Below are positions 27,025 through 35,497 of a stretch of DNA of 64,000 bases, in pieces. The stretch is taken from contig NZ_JAIUMR010000002.1 of NCBI RefSeq assembly GCF_022565475.1, forward strand, positions 186,001-250,000, read 5' to 3'. Origin of the DNA: Aliidiomarina sp. GTDB lineage: Bacteria; Pseudomonadota; Gammaproteobacteria; Enterobacterales; Alteromonadaceae. The notes beneath the pieces are model-generated. The model worked only from the letters and a program-made list of their open reading frames with translations, searched no databases and had not been told where the DNA came from. The translations under genes were made by a program, and so were the position numbers. Numbering within the stretch: position 1 is the stretch's first letter; the number at the start of each line of letters is the position of its first letter.

Positions 27025-28668
27025 CGCTTGATCGGCAGTTCGGTAAAGGGTTGCGTAATTAGCGTCACTTGCAGATCGAGTATGCGCATATCCAATTGCT
27101 GCGTCGATTGTGAGTTCCAAGCCCCGATGGTTGACCGGCGCAGTAAACGATTCATTTAGTCGTTGTGAGAGTATAGCGATTGCGGCTTTTGCGTCCTCAT
27201 CGTGAATGAGAATGGCGTATTCGTCGCCGCCCAAACGACTGATATGGTCATGGTCGCGCACCGCTTGTTTAATTCTCTGAGCGACCGTTTGTAGCAAAAT
27301 GTCACCCACATCGTGACCATGTGTATCGTTCACAGCTTTAAATTTATTTAAATCTAATAAAATCAAACCGATTTCGCCATGGTTCTTAGCCCTGATGTGC
27401 TGAAAAGCTGCGTCTAAACCGCGTCGATTCAGCACCCCGGTTAACGGATCTTGCTGTGAAGCACTGACGGCAAGCTGATGTTTTTGCTGCAAGGTTTGAA
27501 TTCGATGTGCGAGAGCAAGTGAAAAGATTATACATTCGAAAGCGACCGCGGCCGGAAAGATATATGTGTTTACATCATGGGGGTCAATGATACCTAACGT
27601 GCGCGCCACCATAATCAGCGCCGCTAAGAAAACAACACCATGACCAATTAAAAAATACAGCGCGGTTCGGTTCCCTTGCATGACGCGAGTGACTGCCACC
27701 ATAACTAGAATGATAATTCCAATGAGGGCAAATGGTGCGAAGAGTTTGGTCGACAGCCATTCAATGCGGAGTTGGTGACTCACCCAAGTTAAAAAACATA
27801 TTGCTGCTAACGCGCTAACCAGTAGGTGAAGGCGCGGTGTATGTTTTTTGGTATGGAGCAGGTTCTGCGAGAACAAGGCAACCGCAAAGCCCCAGAGTGC
27901 ACCTGTACTTGTTCGATCAGCCCAGCGTGGCTGAACGCCTTCATGGAATAAATACTGAACGCCAAAACTCGTGCCATCGAGTAACAAAAATAGAACTGCA
28001 CTGGTGCTAAATACGTACCAGGCGTACATAGGTTCACGTAGATTGACAAGTAGTACAAAATTATAAAGTAGTAAGCCAATGACGATGCCGAAAATGATCC
28101 CGAAGCCTAAATGCTCGGTCAAATTATTATGCTCAAGATGTTCGACGGTAGTGAGCTGTAATGGGAAAACACTACCGACAGGATCGGTGTATTGCAGATA
28201 AATTACAGTGGGTTGTGTGTCGCTTAAATCGAGGCGAATATTTGGATGACGATAGTTGATGTCGCGTCCTTCTCGGTAAGAACTTTGCTTGCCAGAGCGG
28301 ACTATACGAAGGTCGTCGGATGTTTGCACAAATATGTTCAAGTGGCGCTGGGAAATGGCGCGCGAAACTAAAACCCATTCTCCCGGCGCGGAGTCCTGCG
28401 CAAGCAGTTCGATGCGTAGCCACGTCGATTGTGTCGTTCCAGCAACGGCCGCAACACCCAACGCCGGCCGAAACGCGCCATTCTCATAAGCTGCAAGAAT
28501 GTCCGCAAACGCCATATTCGGGTCGGCATCCGTCAGTATCCATGCATGATCATTCAGGGGTTGCTCAACATTGTTGCTTACCCAATAGGGTGATTGCTGC
28601 GCATTCGCAGAGCCACTGCTGAGTGTGAGAAATAGCAGAAATCCGAGCAAACAAAGCCGAAATATCAT
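26998..28668 (-). CDS. 7TMR-DISM diguanylate cyclase
   Basis: About 556 residues. A signal peptide (ending SANAQQ) leads to a periplasmic 7TMR-DISM extracellular sensor domain (about 35-170, with WLRIELLAQDSAPGEWVLVS and VIYLQYTDP), then seven membrane helices (about 185-390) and a GGDEF domain. GGDEY (near 480) is intact and preceded by RDHD five residues upstream, a feedback I-site, so active c-di-GMP synthesis is likely. The start is ambiguous: the ATG at 28668 has AAAGGA 11 bases upstream; 28680 and 28692, both overlapping pnuC, are alternatives. It is the last gene of a tightly packed minus-strand group. Confidence 0.88.
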   Translation of the reverse strand: MIFRLCLLGFLLFLTLSSGSANAQQSPYWVSNNVEQPLNDHAWILTDADPNMAFADILAAYENGAFRPALGVAAVAGTTQSTWLRIELLAQDSAPGEWVLVSRAISQRHLNIFVQTSDDLRIVRSGKQSSYREGRDINYRHPNIRLDLSDTQPTVIYLQYTDPVGSVFPLQLTTVEHLEHNNLTEHLGFGIIFGIVIGLLLYNFVLLVNLREPMYAWYVFSTSAVLFLLLDGTSFGVQYLFHEGVQPRWADRTSTGALWGFAVALFSQNLLHTKKHTPRLHLLVSALAAICFLTWVSHQLRIEWLSTKLFAPFALIGIIILVMVAVTRVMQGNRTALYFLIGHGVVFLAALIMVARTLGIIDPHDVNTYIFPAAVAFECIIFSLALAHRIQTLQQKHQLAVSASQQDPLTGVLNRRGLDAAFQHIRAKNHGEIGLILLDLNKFKAVNDTHGHDVGDILLQTVAQRIKQAVRDHDHISRLGGDEYAILIHDEDAKAAIAILSQRLNESFTAPVNHRGLELTIDAAIGYAHTRSASDANYATLYRTADQALYRSKQPA

Positions 28669-28672
28669 CTGG

Positions 28673-29422
28673 TTATGCATCCTTTGCTTCATCACATGTT
28701 TGTGATTGCCACCATCCATACAAGGCTAAAAAGGCATTCACTTGATACACCATGGTTTGAATCGCGAATATCACATTGTTATTGGCGAGGTTCACCGCAA
28801 GCCAAACGAAGTTAACAATAATCCACAGTAGCCAACTCATCGAATAGCGCAAGATCATGGTGGTTTGCGCGGTCACCCCGAGTACAAATGCAAGCACATT
28901 AATTTGATACCAGGAGATATCGAGGCCGAGCAGGGAAAGTGCCGTATCGGTGTCAGCGCCAATAAAACTGTACTGCTGCAACTGCGCGTTTAACCACGGA
29001 AAAATTGCCAAGCCAATGGCGATAAATACCCCGGTGATCAGCCATACGGAAAGACCTGCTTGGCGCGGTTGCATATCACCATTGGCGTCTTGGTTGCGTC
29101 GCCAGTCGAATAAAGCGTACAGGTGGGTGAGAAAATAAAACAGCGGCGCAAGCATAAGGCCGGTGGCACCGCTGCGCCCTTGCACCATACTTTCACCTAA
29201 GTTCGCGACCATGCCGAGGCCGTTGCCAGCTTTGTTTTTGCGAAACGCGAGGGCAAGCACACAGACTAAGCCAATGATGGCAACCATGAGCATGATAACG
29301 TCAAAAGTGCTGCGTTCGGTACTCAGCCAAAAACCAGCACTGAGCGCAATGACACCACAACTAAACCAGATCACCGCCCAAGGGCGCGCCCATTCGTTAA
29401 GTAACTTGTCGAGCAGCTGCAT
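28673..29422 (-). CDS. pnuC: PnuC-like nicotinamide riboside/mononucleotide transporter
   Basis: A 249-residue inner-membrane protein with about seven helices. Family traits are LSLLGLDISWYQINVLAFVLGVTAQTTM, SWLLWIIVNFVWLAVNLANNN (the W..WI..N pattern) and YQVNAFLALYGWWQS. PnuC channels take up NAD precursors by facilitated diffusion. AAGGA lies seven bases before the ATG. It starts 26 bp after the semialdehyde dehydrogenase gene, so NAD precursor import may be coupled to an NAD(P)-using enzyme. The N-terminal part is longer and less conserved than in E. coli-type PnuC. The exact substrate is uncertain. Confidence 0.8.
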   Translation of the reverse strand: MQLLDKLLNEWARPWAVIWFSCGVIALSAGFWLSTERSTFDVIMLMVAIIGLVCVLALAFRKNKAGNGLGMVANLGESMVQGRSGATGLMLAPLFYFLTHLYALFDWRRNQDANGDMQPRQAGLSVWLITGVFIAIGLAIFPWLNAQLQQYSFIGADTDTALSLLGLDISWYQINVLAFVLGVTAQTTMILRYSMSWLLWIIVNFVWLAVNLANNNVIFAIQTMVYQVNAFLALYGWWQSQTCDEAKDA

Positions 29423-29448
29423 GTTCAGTCCTTTTTGCCATGGCGTGG

Positions 29449-30906
29449 CTACACGTCGATACAGACATACTTAAGTTCGGTGTATTCATCCAAACCTTGA
29501 TGGCCGCCTTCACGGCCCATACCGGACGCTTTGACCCCACCAAACGGTGCGGTGGCATTGGAAATCAGGCCGGTATTGACGCCAACCATGCCCGCTTCAA
29601 TGCCTTCGGCGACTCGGCGAATACGGCCAGCGTCACGCGCATAAAAATAAGCAGCGAGACCAAACTCTGAAGCATTGGCATATCCCAGTGCTTCTTCTTC
29701 GCTGTCAAAAGGAATCAGTGGCACGACCGGGCCGAACGTTTCTTCTTTGGTGCAAAGCATGTCGGGCGTGCCGTTGCTTAAAACAGTCGGTTGGAACCAT
29801 GTGCCGCCAAGCTCATGGCGAGCACCACCGTAAACCACTTCAGCGCCATGCTGTTTGGCGTCAGCGATGTGTTTCTCTACTTTTTCAACGGCCTTTTCTG
29901 AAATCAGCGGACCAGTGGTGACACCGTCGTCAAAGCCGTTACCAACGTTCAGAGCTCGCACTTTTTCGAGTAGTTTTTGGGTGAATGCATCGGCAATTGA
30001 GCGCTGGACATAGACGCGGTTGGCGCAGACACAGGTTTGCCCTGCGTTGCGGAACTTACTGTCGATTAAACCTTGCGCCGCTTTGTCGAGATCAGCGTCG
30101 TCAAAGACAATAAACGGGGCATTACCGCCAAGCTCAAGGGAAATACGTTTCAGGCTGGGCGCAGACGCGGCCATCAGCGTCGCGCCAACGGCCGTCGAGC
30201 CGGTAAAGCTGATTTTGCGCACCAGCTCGCTACTGGTAAAGGCTTCGCCAATGGTTTTGGCATCGCCCGTAACCACACTAAATACCCCAGCCGGAACGCC
30301 CGCTTCTTGCGCTAATGCAGCGAGTGCCAAGGCAGTTAAGGGTGTTTCCGATGCGGGTTTAACCACAATCGTGCAGCCTACCGCTAATGCGGGTGCAACT
30401 TTTCGGGTAATCATCGCCGCTGGAAAATTCCACGGGGTAATCGCTGCACAGACGCCCACGGGTTCGCGGGTGACAATAATGCGTTGGCTTGCGGTTAAGC
30501 CAGGAATTGTCTCGCCATAACTACGCCGTGCTTCTTCAGCGAACCACTCAATGTAGCTGGCGGCATAGGCAATCTCGCCCTTGGCTTCAGCGACCGGCTT
30601 ACCTTGCTCGAGCGTCATCAGCTCACCTAAGGCTTGCTGATGTTCCATTACGAGCGCATGCCAGCGTTTCAGTACTTGCGCACGCTCGGCCGCAGTTTTT
30701 TGCCGCCACACTGGCAGAGCGGTGGCTGCTGCCTGAATAGCACGTTCGGTTTCAGTCGCACCACAATTGGGCACGTGGGCGATAACTTTTTGTGTGGCTG
30801 GGTTGGTGACAGCAATTGTTTTCCCGCTGTCTGCGGATCGCCATTCGCCGTTAATCAAGCACTGCTCATAAATGAATTTGCGCAGGTCCGGTCGAATGTC
30901 GCTCAT
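29449..30906 (-). CDS. gabD: succinate-semialdehyde dehydrogenase (NAD(P)+)
   Basis: A 485-residue aldehyde dehydrogenase close to GabD, which oxidises succinate semialdehyde to succinate in GABA breakdown. Visible elements: PWNFPAAMITRKVAPALAVG, VVKPASETP, FTGSTAVG (NAD-binding), LELGGNAPFIVFDDADLD with the general-base Glu, and FRNAGQTCVCANRVYVQ with the catalytic Cys. The C-terminus FGGVKASGMGREGGHQGLDEYTELKYVC is typical of GabD. GGAGG precedes the ATG. No GABA transaminase gene is nearby, so another aldehyde is possible. Confidence 0.9.
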   Translation of the reverse strand: MSDIRPDLRKFIYEQCLINGEWRSADSGKTIAVTNPATQKVIAHVPNCGATETERAIQAAATALPVWRQKTAAERAQVLKRWHALVMEHQQALGELMTLEQGKPVAEAKGEIAYAASYIEWFAEEARRSYGETIPGLTASQRIIVTREPVGVCAAITPWNFPAAMITRKVAPALAVGCTIVVKPASETPLTALALAALAQEAGVPAGVFSVVTGDAKTIGEAFTSSELVRKISFTGSTAVGATLMAASAPSLKRISLELGGNAPFIVFDDADLDKAAQGLIDSKFRNAGQTCVCANRVYVQRSIADAFTQKLLEKVRALNVGNGFDDGVTTGPLISEKAVEKVEKHIADAKQHGAEVVYGGARHELGGTWFQPTVLSNGTPDMLCTKEETFGPVVPLIPFDSEEEALGYANASEFGLAAYFYARDAGRIRRVAEGIEAGMVGVNTGLISNATAPFGGVKASGMGREGGHQGLDEYTELKYVCIDV

Positions 30907-30921
30907 GCTGGCACCTCCTCG

Positions 30922-31482
30922 TTAGTCTTTTGGTTTTTGTTCTTTTGAAAAATTGAGTCCTGTCATACTTTCTAACACGCCATCGCGCTTAATTAAACCG
31001 TGATGCAGTGCCGCGCCGATGTGCACCAATACAAGGAGAATGAGTCCCCAAGCAATCAGCGCATGCATTTCCCGAAGAAAACCATACAGCTCCATGCTAA
31101 TCGGTGTGATATTCGGCAAGGTAAACCAACCAAACACCGATACCGGACGACCTGCCGCGCTTTGCATGAGGTAACCCGATAACGGCATCGCGAACATCGC
31201 CGCATATAAAAAGAAATGCGACAACTGTGCGATGCGTTGTTGCCAATGCGGCACCGAGGCAGGTAAGTCCGGCTGCTGCTGACTTAAGCGCAGTGCTAGC
31301 CGGATAATCGCCAGTAGTAGCGCCATAACCCCAAACGACTTATGTAGCGACAGCAGGGTGAGATGCCATGGCTCTAGGCTCTGCACCATGGCTAAACCAG
31401 CCAGTAACAACGAAATCAGTAGCAGTGCCATGGCCCAGTGAATGATTCGAGCAGCAAGGCTATACGTAGTAATAGTCGACAT
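30922..31482 (-). CDS. cytochrome b561 family protein
   Basis: A 186-residue four-helix inner-membrane dihaem cytochrome b (prokaryotic b561 / Ni-Fe hydrogenase b-like fold). Haem-ligand histidines are visible in ARIIHWAMALLL (near 15), LSLHKSFGVMALL (near 48), QLSHFFLYAAMFAMPLSGYLM, and LVHIGAALHHGLIKRDG near the end. These proteins pass electrons between quinol and periplasmic partners. It begins 5 bp after the catalase-like peroxidase gene, which is probably its partner. GGAGT is the ribosome site. Confidence 0.88.
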   Translation of the reverse strand: MSTITTYSLAARIIHWAMALLLISLLLAGLAMVQSLEPWHLTLLSLHKSFGVMALLLAIIRLALRLSQQQPDLPASVPHWQQRIAQLSHFFLYAAMFAMPLSGYLMQSAAGRPVSVFGWFTLPNITPISMELYGFLREMHALIAWGLILLVLVHIGAALHHGLIKRDGVLESMTGLNFSKEQKPKD

Positions 31483-31487
31483 TAGCG

Positions 31488-32528
31488 TTACTCCATTCCT
31501 TGCTGGTAAAAGTGCTCACGTGCGCGGCGGCGGTATGATTCAGCATACACCGACGAGCGTGCCTGTAAGATTTGGTCATTGGTGGCAGCCATGCCCGGCG
31601 GTAATACGAGCGGGTCAAAATTAATGCCGTTACATAAGCCTTCGGACTGATCAGTTGCGCTGTGAATGACGATTTGCCCAGCAACGATTTGTTGGCGGTC
31701 AGCTGGCCAACGTACGGTTGGGTCATTTTCATCATCTGCATCGGTAGCTAAGGTAAAGACCAAGTCATACACCACAGGTGCAACATCTAAGCGCGCCATA
31801 AACTCGTTTTGCAGCGCGTTCGGGTCATCGCGATCACCTTCAAAGCCGCGGCCGTGTGACTCAGCTTGCGGCACAGCTGCCCAACGTACCGCTTGACGCT
31901 GACGGCCATTAACAAGGTAAAAAGCGTTGATGCTGTTGTAGGTTTCAGTCGCATAGCTCTCCGTTGCCGTGTACGACGCTTGCCACTCTCGCGCCGCTTG
32001 CGTCTCTGGGTGTGCTGCTAAAAAGGCAGCAACACGCTCAGGATTCGGCCGACCGGTTTCTGGATCCGGTCGAAAGGCATTCATTTGCTCGAAAAATGCT
32101 TGGCCGGTACGGACGGGCATCACAGGCGGTGTGTTCATCGCTGTTTGCCAGCGAAGATTGGCTTTGTCGCCGATACTTAACGCCAGGCTGCGCACGCCTG
32201 ATGCTAAGTCAGGTGCGGTCGGGTTGCCGCCACCGATCGAAATACGACCAACAAAGGGTGTCGCGCCCGGTTGGAAAATCGTTGCGCTGGAATAAGCGCT
32301 TAGTTCACCATTGGCAACGAACTCACCGGCCAAACAAAAGCCTTTGGCATGCGCACGACGAAAGCCAAGATGAGGGTTACCGCCTTCTTGAAAATCGACA
32401 AATTGTTGGGCGGTGACGCGGCCTTGGCCGAGGCCATTGGCAACGCCATAAAACAAAAGTGCTAGCCCACCGACTGCCACAGCGATAATGCCGTAACGCA
32501 GTGCGAGGGAAGAAGATTGCTGTGCCAT
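31488..32528 (-). CDS. catalase-family peroxidase (SrpA-like)
   Basis: A 346-residue protein with one N-terminal membrane or signal segment (about 10-30), so probably periplasmic and possibly anchored. The remainder is a reduced catalase fold as in SrpA-type peroxidases. RRAHAKGFCLAGEF (about 58-71) carries the distal His; RSSVYAESYRRRAREH near the C-terminus matches the proximal R-x-x-x-Y haem ligand. At about 340 residues it is much shorter than true catalases, as expected for the group. I start at the ATG at 32528 with AGGA upstream; the frame continues to 32606. It leads a five-gene minus-strand group with cytochrome b561, which could deliver electrons for peroxide reduction (inference). 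Confidence 0.85.
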   Translation of the reverse strand: MAQQSSSLALRYGIIAVAVGGLALLFYGVANGLGQGRVTAQQFVDFQEGGNPHLGFRRAHAKGFCLAGEFVANGELSAYSSATIFQPGATPFVGRISIGGGNPTAPDLASGVRSLALSIGDKANLRWQTAMNTPPVMPVRTGQAFFEQMNAFRPDPETGRPNPERVAAFLAAHPETQAAREWQASYTATESYATETYNSINAFYLVNGRQRQAVRWAAVPQAESHGRGFEGDRDDPNALQNEFMARLDVAPVVYDLVFTLATDADDENDPTVRWPADRQQIVAGQIVIHSATDQSEGLCNGINFDPLVLPPGMAATNDQILQARSSVYAESYRRRAREHFYQQGME

Positions 32529-32589
32529 GTGGATGTCCTGTTTGGTCGTATCTGAGTTAATGTTGACTAACTGAAGCACTACAAGGTTT

Positions 32590-32606
32590 GTGACCGAATC
32601 GATCAC
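32590..32606. promoter_or_regulatory. inverted repeat upstream of the peroxidase gene
   Basis: GTGACCGAATCGATCAC is a 17-bp inverted repeat with one mismatch pair. It lies about 62 bp upstream of the catalase-like gene and could be an operator; no known consensus fits well. Confidence 0.3.
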
Positions 32607-32736
32607 TTCACTGGATTATTCATTCGTAACAAAGTTTTACAATGTATAGTTTGTGAACAATTTGTAATTGACTAAGCTTAAACCTGATTCTTATCGATTG
32701 AAACTGATTCAACCAAAATTCACTAAGGATAGCGTC

Positions 32737-33648
32737 ATGACCATTCGTATTTTAGGCTTTCTAATTGTCGCTTTTGCCTTCACCGCTGCGGCGTTCAATT
32801 CGAGCGCCCATGGGCAAACGCTCGACGAGCTCTGCACTAGCGAGCAATGCCATGATCTCGTCAAAGGCTTTGAGCGCTATGCACAGCATGGCAACACCCA
32901 CTCGATGGTGTTCCTTGCGTTGGCCTATGCCAATGGCGAAGTTGTTGAGCAAGACCATCGCAAAGCCAGCATGTGGATCCGCGAGTCCGTGCGATTGCGC
33001 TCGCCTCTCGGCGCTTATGTGAAAGCGCAGTGGCGTCGTCAGGGTTTTGTTTTTGAGCAAGATGAAGAACGTGCGGAATGGTTGATTGACCGAGCTATTG
33101 CAGGTGGTTTTTCTGTCGCGATGTACGATCGCGCCGTGCGCTTCTTGCACGACCCAGAGCGCATGCAAGAAGGGGCTGACTTACTTGAGGAAGCGGCAGA
33201 TTTAGGCTTGCCCGATGCGCGTTATTTATTCGCGTTGTTGCTTGAACATGGTGAAGTGTATGAACAAGATCTCGTGATTGCCGGTTTGCTCTATCGCGAG
33301 CTTGCCGTTGAAGGCTTCCGTGACTCGCGCCAACGTTTAGAAGCGGTGATTACTCAGGTCGAGCGTTCATCAGCGGAAGACGTGCAGGCGGTTGTTGCGC
33401 AACTCCGTGCCTATGACGACATGGAAGTAATTACTGTGTACGGCCGATACGGCAGCTTTGATGATCACCTTGCGGCAATTAATGCCAGTGTCCGCGACCG
33501 TTTCTACCAAAAGCCAACCGGAACTCGCATGCGCCGTGCGCGCCCTTGTGAAGACACTGTTGGTTGCCGAGTGCTCTTCAATCGCGACTGGGGAGACGTT
33601 GCCGTTACTACTCTAGCAGGTGCCTTAGGTCTCCCAAACGGAATGTGA
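32737..33648 (+). CDS. Sel1-repeat secreted protein
   Basis: A 303-residue protein with a signal peptide (about residues 1-28, ending AHGQ). SEL1-type helical repeats lie between about 45 and 215: SMVFLALAYANGEVVEQDHRKASMW, EGADLLEEAADLGLPDARYLFALLLEHGEVYEQD and ALLYRELA-like units. Such repeats scaffold protein-protein contacts in the periplasm. The C-terminal 80 residues, with the paired cysteines CEDTVGC, are not repeat-like. AAGGA before the ATG at 32737 decides the start over an upstream open frame. Function unknown. Confidence 0.8.
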   Translation: MTIRILGFLIVAFAFTAAAFNSSAHGQTLDELCTSEQCHDLVKGFERYAQHGNTHSMVFLALAYANGEVVEQDHRKASMWIRESVRLRSPLGAYVKAQWRRQGFVFEQDEERAEWLIDRAIAGGFSVAMYDRAVRFLHDPERMQEGADLLEEAADLGLPDARYLFALLLEHGEVYEQDLVIAGLLYRELAVEGFRDSRQRLEAVITQVERSSAEDVQAVVAQLRAYDDMEVITVYGRYGSFDDHLAAINASVRDRFYQKPTGTRMRRARPCEDTVGCRVLFNRDWGDVAVTTLAGALGLPNGM

Positions 33649-33678
33649 CCTGAACCCTATATGGACGCTAACTCACAC

Positions 33679-33731
33679 TTTTATGCGCATAAAAATGTAA
33701 AAATTAACACTTTTATGCGCATAAAAGTGTT
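33679..33731. repeat. pair of TTTTATGCGCATAAAA palindromes between convergent genes
   Basis: The 16-bp perfect palindrome TTTTATGCGCATAAAA occurs at 33679-33694 and again at 33711-33726. The second is extended by AACAC/GTGTT arms to a perfect 26-bp inverted repeat (33706-33731), the first by ACAC with one mismatch. Centres are 32 bp apart, close to three helical turns. The site lies between two convergent stops, so a bidirectional terminator is possible, though the stems are AT-rich. Confidence 0.7.
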
Positions 33732-33786
33732 CTAAGAGAGTTCAGCGCCTTAATTCACTGACGTGGACACAACGGATAGCGCTCAC

Positions 33787-34479
33787 CTAATCGAGAATGA
33801 GCGAGCCATCAGTATAATCGAAGATAATGCGCATTTGATTCACGCCATCAATGCTCACCGTTCTGGCAATGATTCCGGCAAAACCACGGCCTTCGCGGAA
33901 GAATACGTCGTTCATAAACAGCTCGATGCCGTCTCTGTCGTGGTATCCCACTTTTGCGAAACAAACGCGATTGTTGCAGGTGAAATCTTCTAGATAGACG
34001 TCGTTTCGATGCAACTGCTCAGAGTCTCGAAATATTTCTTGGTATTTTGCTTCCACTTCATACGATTCTGAATTTCTGTCAATTTGGCGTGCATATTCGA
34101 ATAGATTATCGAAATCCCGGCTGAGCATGTAATGTTCTGCAGTCGCACTGCTCAATCCTTGTGGGGGAGATAATTTTGCAAACTCAGCTTCGATCAGATC
34201 GCTTGTACTTGCTTGCGTTGTGCTGTCGGCAGATAAGTTTGTTGAGGTCGCCTCTGGGCTTTGATCGCTGTCAGTGACTGAACTCTCCGAATTGCCCGCA
34301 AACGCACCGGCGTGTTCGTCTGAAATGTCAGCACTCTTGTTCTGCGCTTGTGTACTTGCATGTTGTGATGTCGAATCGCCGTTGATGCGTGCAGCTTGCT
34401 CTGAGTTGACAAAAACAAAATAAACGAGCGCTGCCGCAATGACAATGATTCCAATGATCAAGAGCTTCCCTGATTTCAT
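33787..34479 (-). CDS. membrane-anchored protein, unknown function
   Basis: A 230-residue protein I do not recognise. Residues 5-24 form one membrane segment. A Ser/Thr/Asp/Gln-rich, probably disordered linker runs from about 30 to 100. A compact C-terminal domain (about 105-230) contains two cysteines (FTCNNRVCFAKVGYHDRDG) that may form a disulfide, and ends in beta-rich MRIIFDYTDGSLILD. The layout suggests a periplasmic domain on a tether. AAGGA lies five bases before the ATG. Confidence 0.7.
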   Translation of the reverse strand: MKSGKLLIIGIIVIAAALVYFVFVNSEQAARINGDSTSQHASTQAQNKSADISDEHAGAFAGNSESSVTDSDQSPEATSTNLSADSTTQASTSDLIEAEFAKLSPPQGLSSATAEHYMLSRDFDNLFEYARQIDRNSESYEVEAKYQEIFRDSEQLHRNDVYLEDFTCNNRVCFAKVGYHDRDGIELFMNDVFFREGRGFAGIIARTVSIDGVNQMRIIFDYTDGSLILD

Positions 34480-34621
34480 AATAGTCCTTAAGTTTTAATA
34501 AAATAGACCGCAAGCACAATTGCTCAGTCTTTTCGAGACTACTTGATAAGTGACGTCGAATCAAGGACCTTGTGTACCTCAGTGTTTTGATTGGCAGACT
34601 AGCTGATATTCCTGTGCGATC

Positions 34622-34630
34622 TGATACAAT
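34622..34630 (+). promoter_or_regulatory. putative extended -10 promoter for the ubiG transcript
   Basis: TGATACAAT fits the extended -10 form TGnTAnAAT. No good -35 is visible, which extended -10 promoters tolerate. It lies about 40 bp upstream of the small leader frame and 120 bp upstream of ubiG. Confidence 0.35.
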
Positions 34631-34671
34631 ACTGAACACCTTAGTACAGTAATGAGTTTTCAGGAGTGGTT

Positions 34672-34737
34672 ATGGCAGTACTCTCTGTTTTAGATCCAGT
34701 CTTGGGCAGTGTGCGTAGTTGTAAGCTCCTGCTGTGA
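34672..34737 (+). CDS. possible 21-residue leader peptide upstream of ubiG
   Basis: The ATG at 34672 is preceded by CAGGAG with about 6-base spacing, a better ribosome site than that of many genes here. It opens a 21-codon frame (MAVLSVLDPVLGSVRSCKLLL) ending in TGA at 34737, 13 bp before the ubiG start. It may be a translated leader that couples to or modulates ubiG. No runs of one regulatory amino acid are present; Leu and Val dominate. It could also be chance. Confidence 0.4.
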   Translation: MAVLSVLDPVLGSVRSCKLLL

Positions 34738-34750
34738 ATAGGAAATGGCC

Positions 34751-35497
34751 ATGCTCGATAAGTCAGAAAAGTCCGAGTTACAGACGCAAGAGCTGCGTAA
34801 ATTTGATGCGATGGCGAACGAATGGTGGGACCCCGCCGGTAAATTTAAGCACGTTCTCGCCTTCAATGCCGCCCGTTTGGCAGTCATTCGCGACATGCTG
34901 GTGCAGCACTTTCAACTCGATCCTGCGCGCGCCGAGCCGTTGCATGGTTTACGCATCCTCGATGTTGGTTGCGGCGGTGGCTTGCTGAGTGAGCCGCTCG
35001 CGCAACTCGGTGCGACGGTGACAGCAATTGATGGCAGTGCCGTCAGTATTCAGATGGCCAAAGCGCATGCGAAGCAGTCTGGGGTTCAGGTTGATTACCG
35101 CCATAATTTAGTCGAGGAGTTGTTAGCCCAGGGCATGAAGCCATTCGATGTGGTGCTTAATACGGAAGTGATTGAGCATGTGCAGGATCAGCAAGGGCTC
35201 ATTGATACCTGTTGCCAACTGTGCAAGGACGACGGCTTATTTGTTATGGCTACGTTAAATCGCACCTGGAAGTCCTGGCTGTTTGGCATTATTGGCGCCG
35301 AATATGTGTTGCGCTTGTTACCTCGAGGCACCCACGATTGGCGTTTCTTTGTCACACCTGCAGAGTTCGCGGCCATGCTTAAACTCCACGGTTTCCGTGC
35401 CTTGGAGCCGGTCGGCCTGACCTTTAACCCGTTCACCAAGCGCTGGCGCACCTCGTCCGATACCCGCGTAAATTACCTCTTGGCTGCCGTTAAATGA
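34751..35497 (+). CDS. ubiG: ubiquinone biosynthesis O-methyltransferase UbiG
   Basis: A 248-residue SAM-dependent enzyme that catalyses both O-methylation steps of ubiquinone synthesis. Motif I is ILDVGCGGGLLSEPLAQLGATVTAIDGS (near 71-98); PFDVVLNTEVIEHVQD and FVMATLNRTWKSWLFGIIGAEYVLRLLPRGTHDW are characteristic of UbiG. I choose the ATG at 34751 because AGGAA sits six bases before it; the ATG at 34745 is nearly on top of that site. Its end overlaps the convergent membrane protein gene by 8 bp. Confidence 0.95.
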   Translation: MLDKSEKSELQTQELRKFDAMANEWWDPAGKFKHVLAFNAARLAVIRDMLVQHFQLDPARAEPLHGLRILDVGCGGGLLSEPLAQLGATVTAIDGSAVSIQMAKAHAKQSGVQVDYRHNLVEELLAQGMKPFDVVLNTEVIEHVQDQQGLIDTCCQLCKDDGLFVMATLNRTWKSWLFGIIGAEYVLRLLPRGTHDWRFFVTPAEFAAMLKLHGFRALEPVGLTFNPFTKRWRTSSDTRVNYLLAAVK

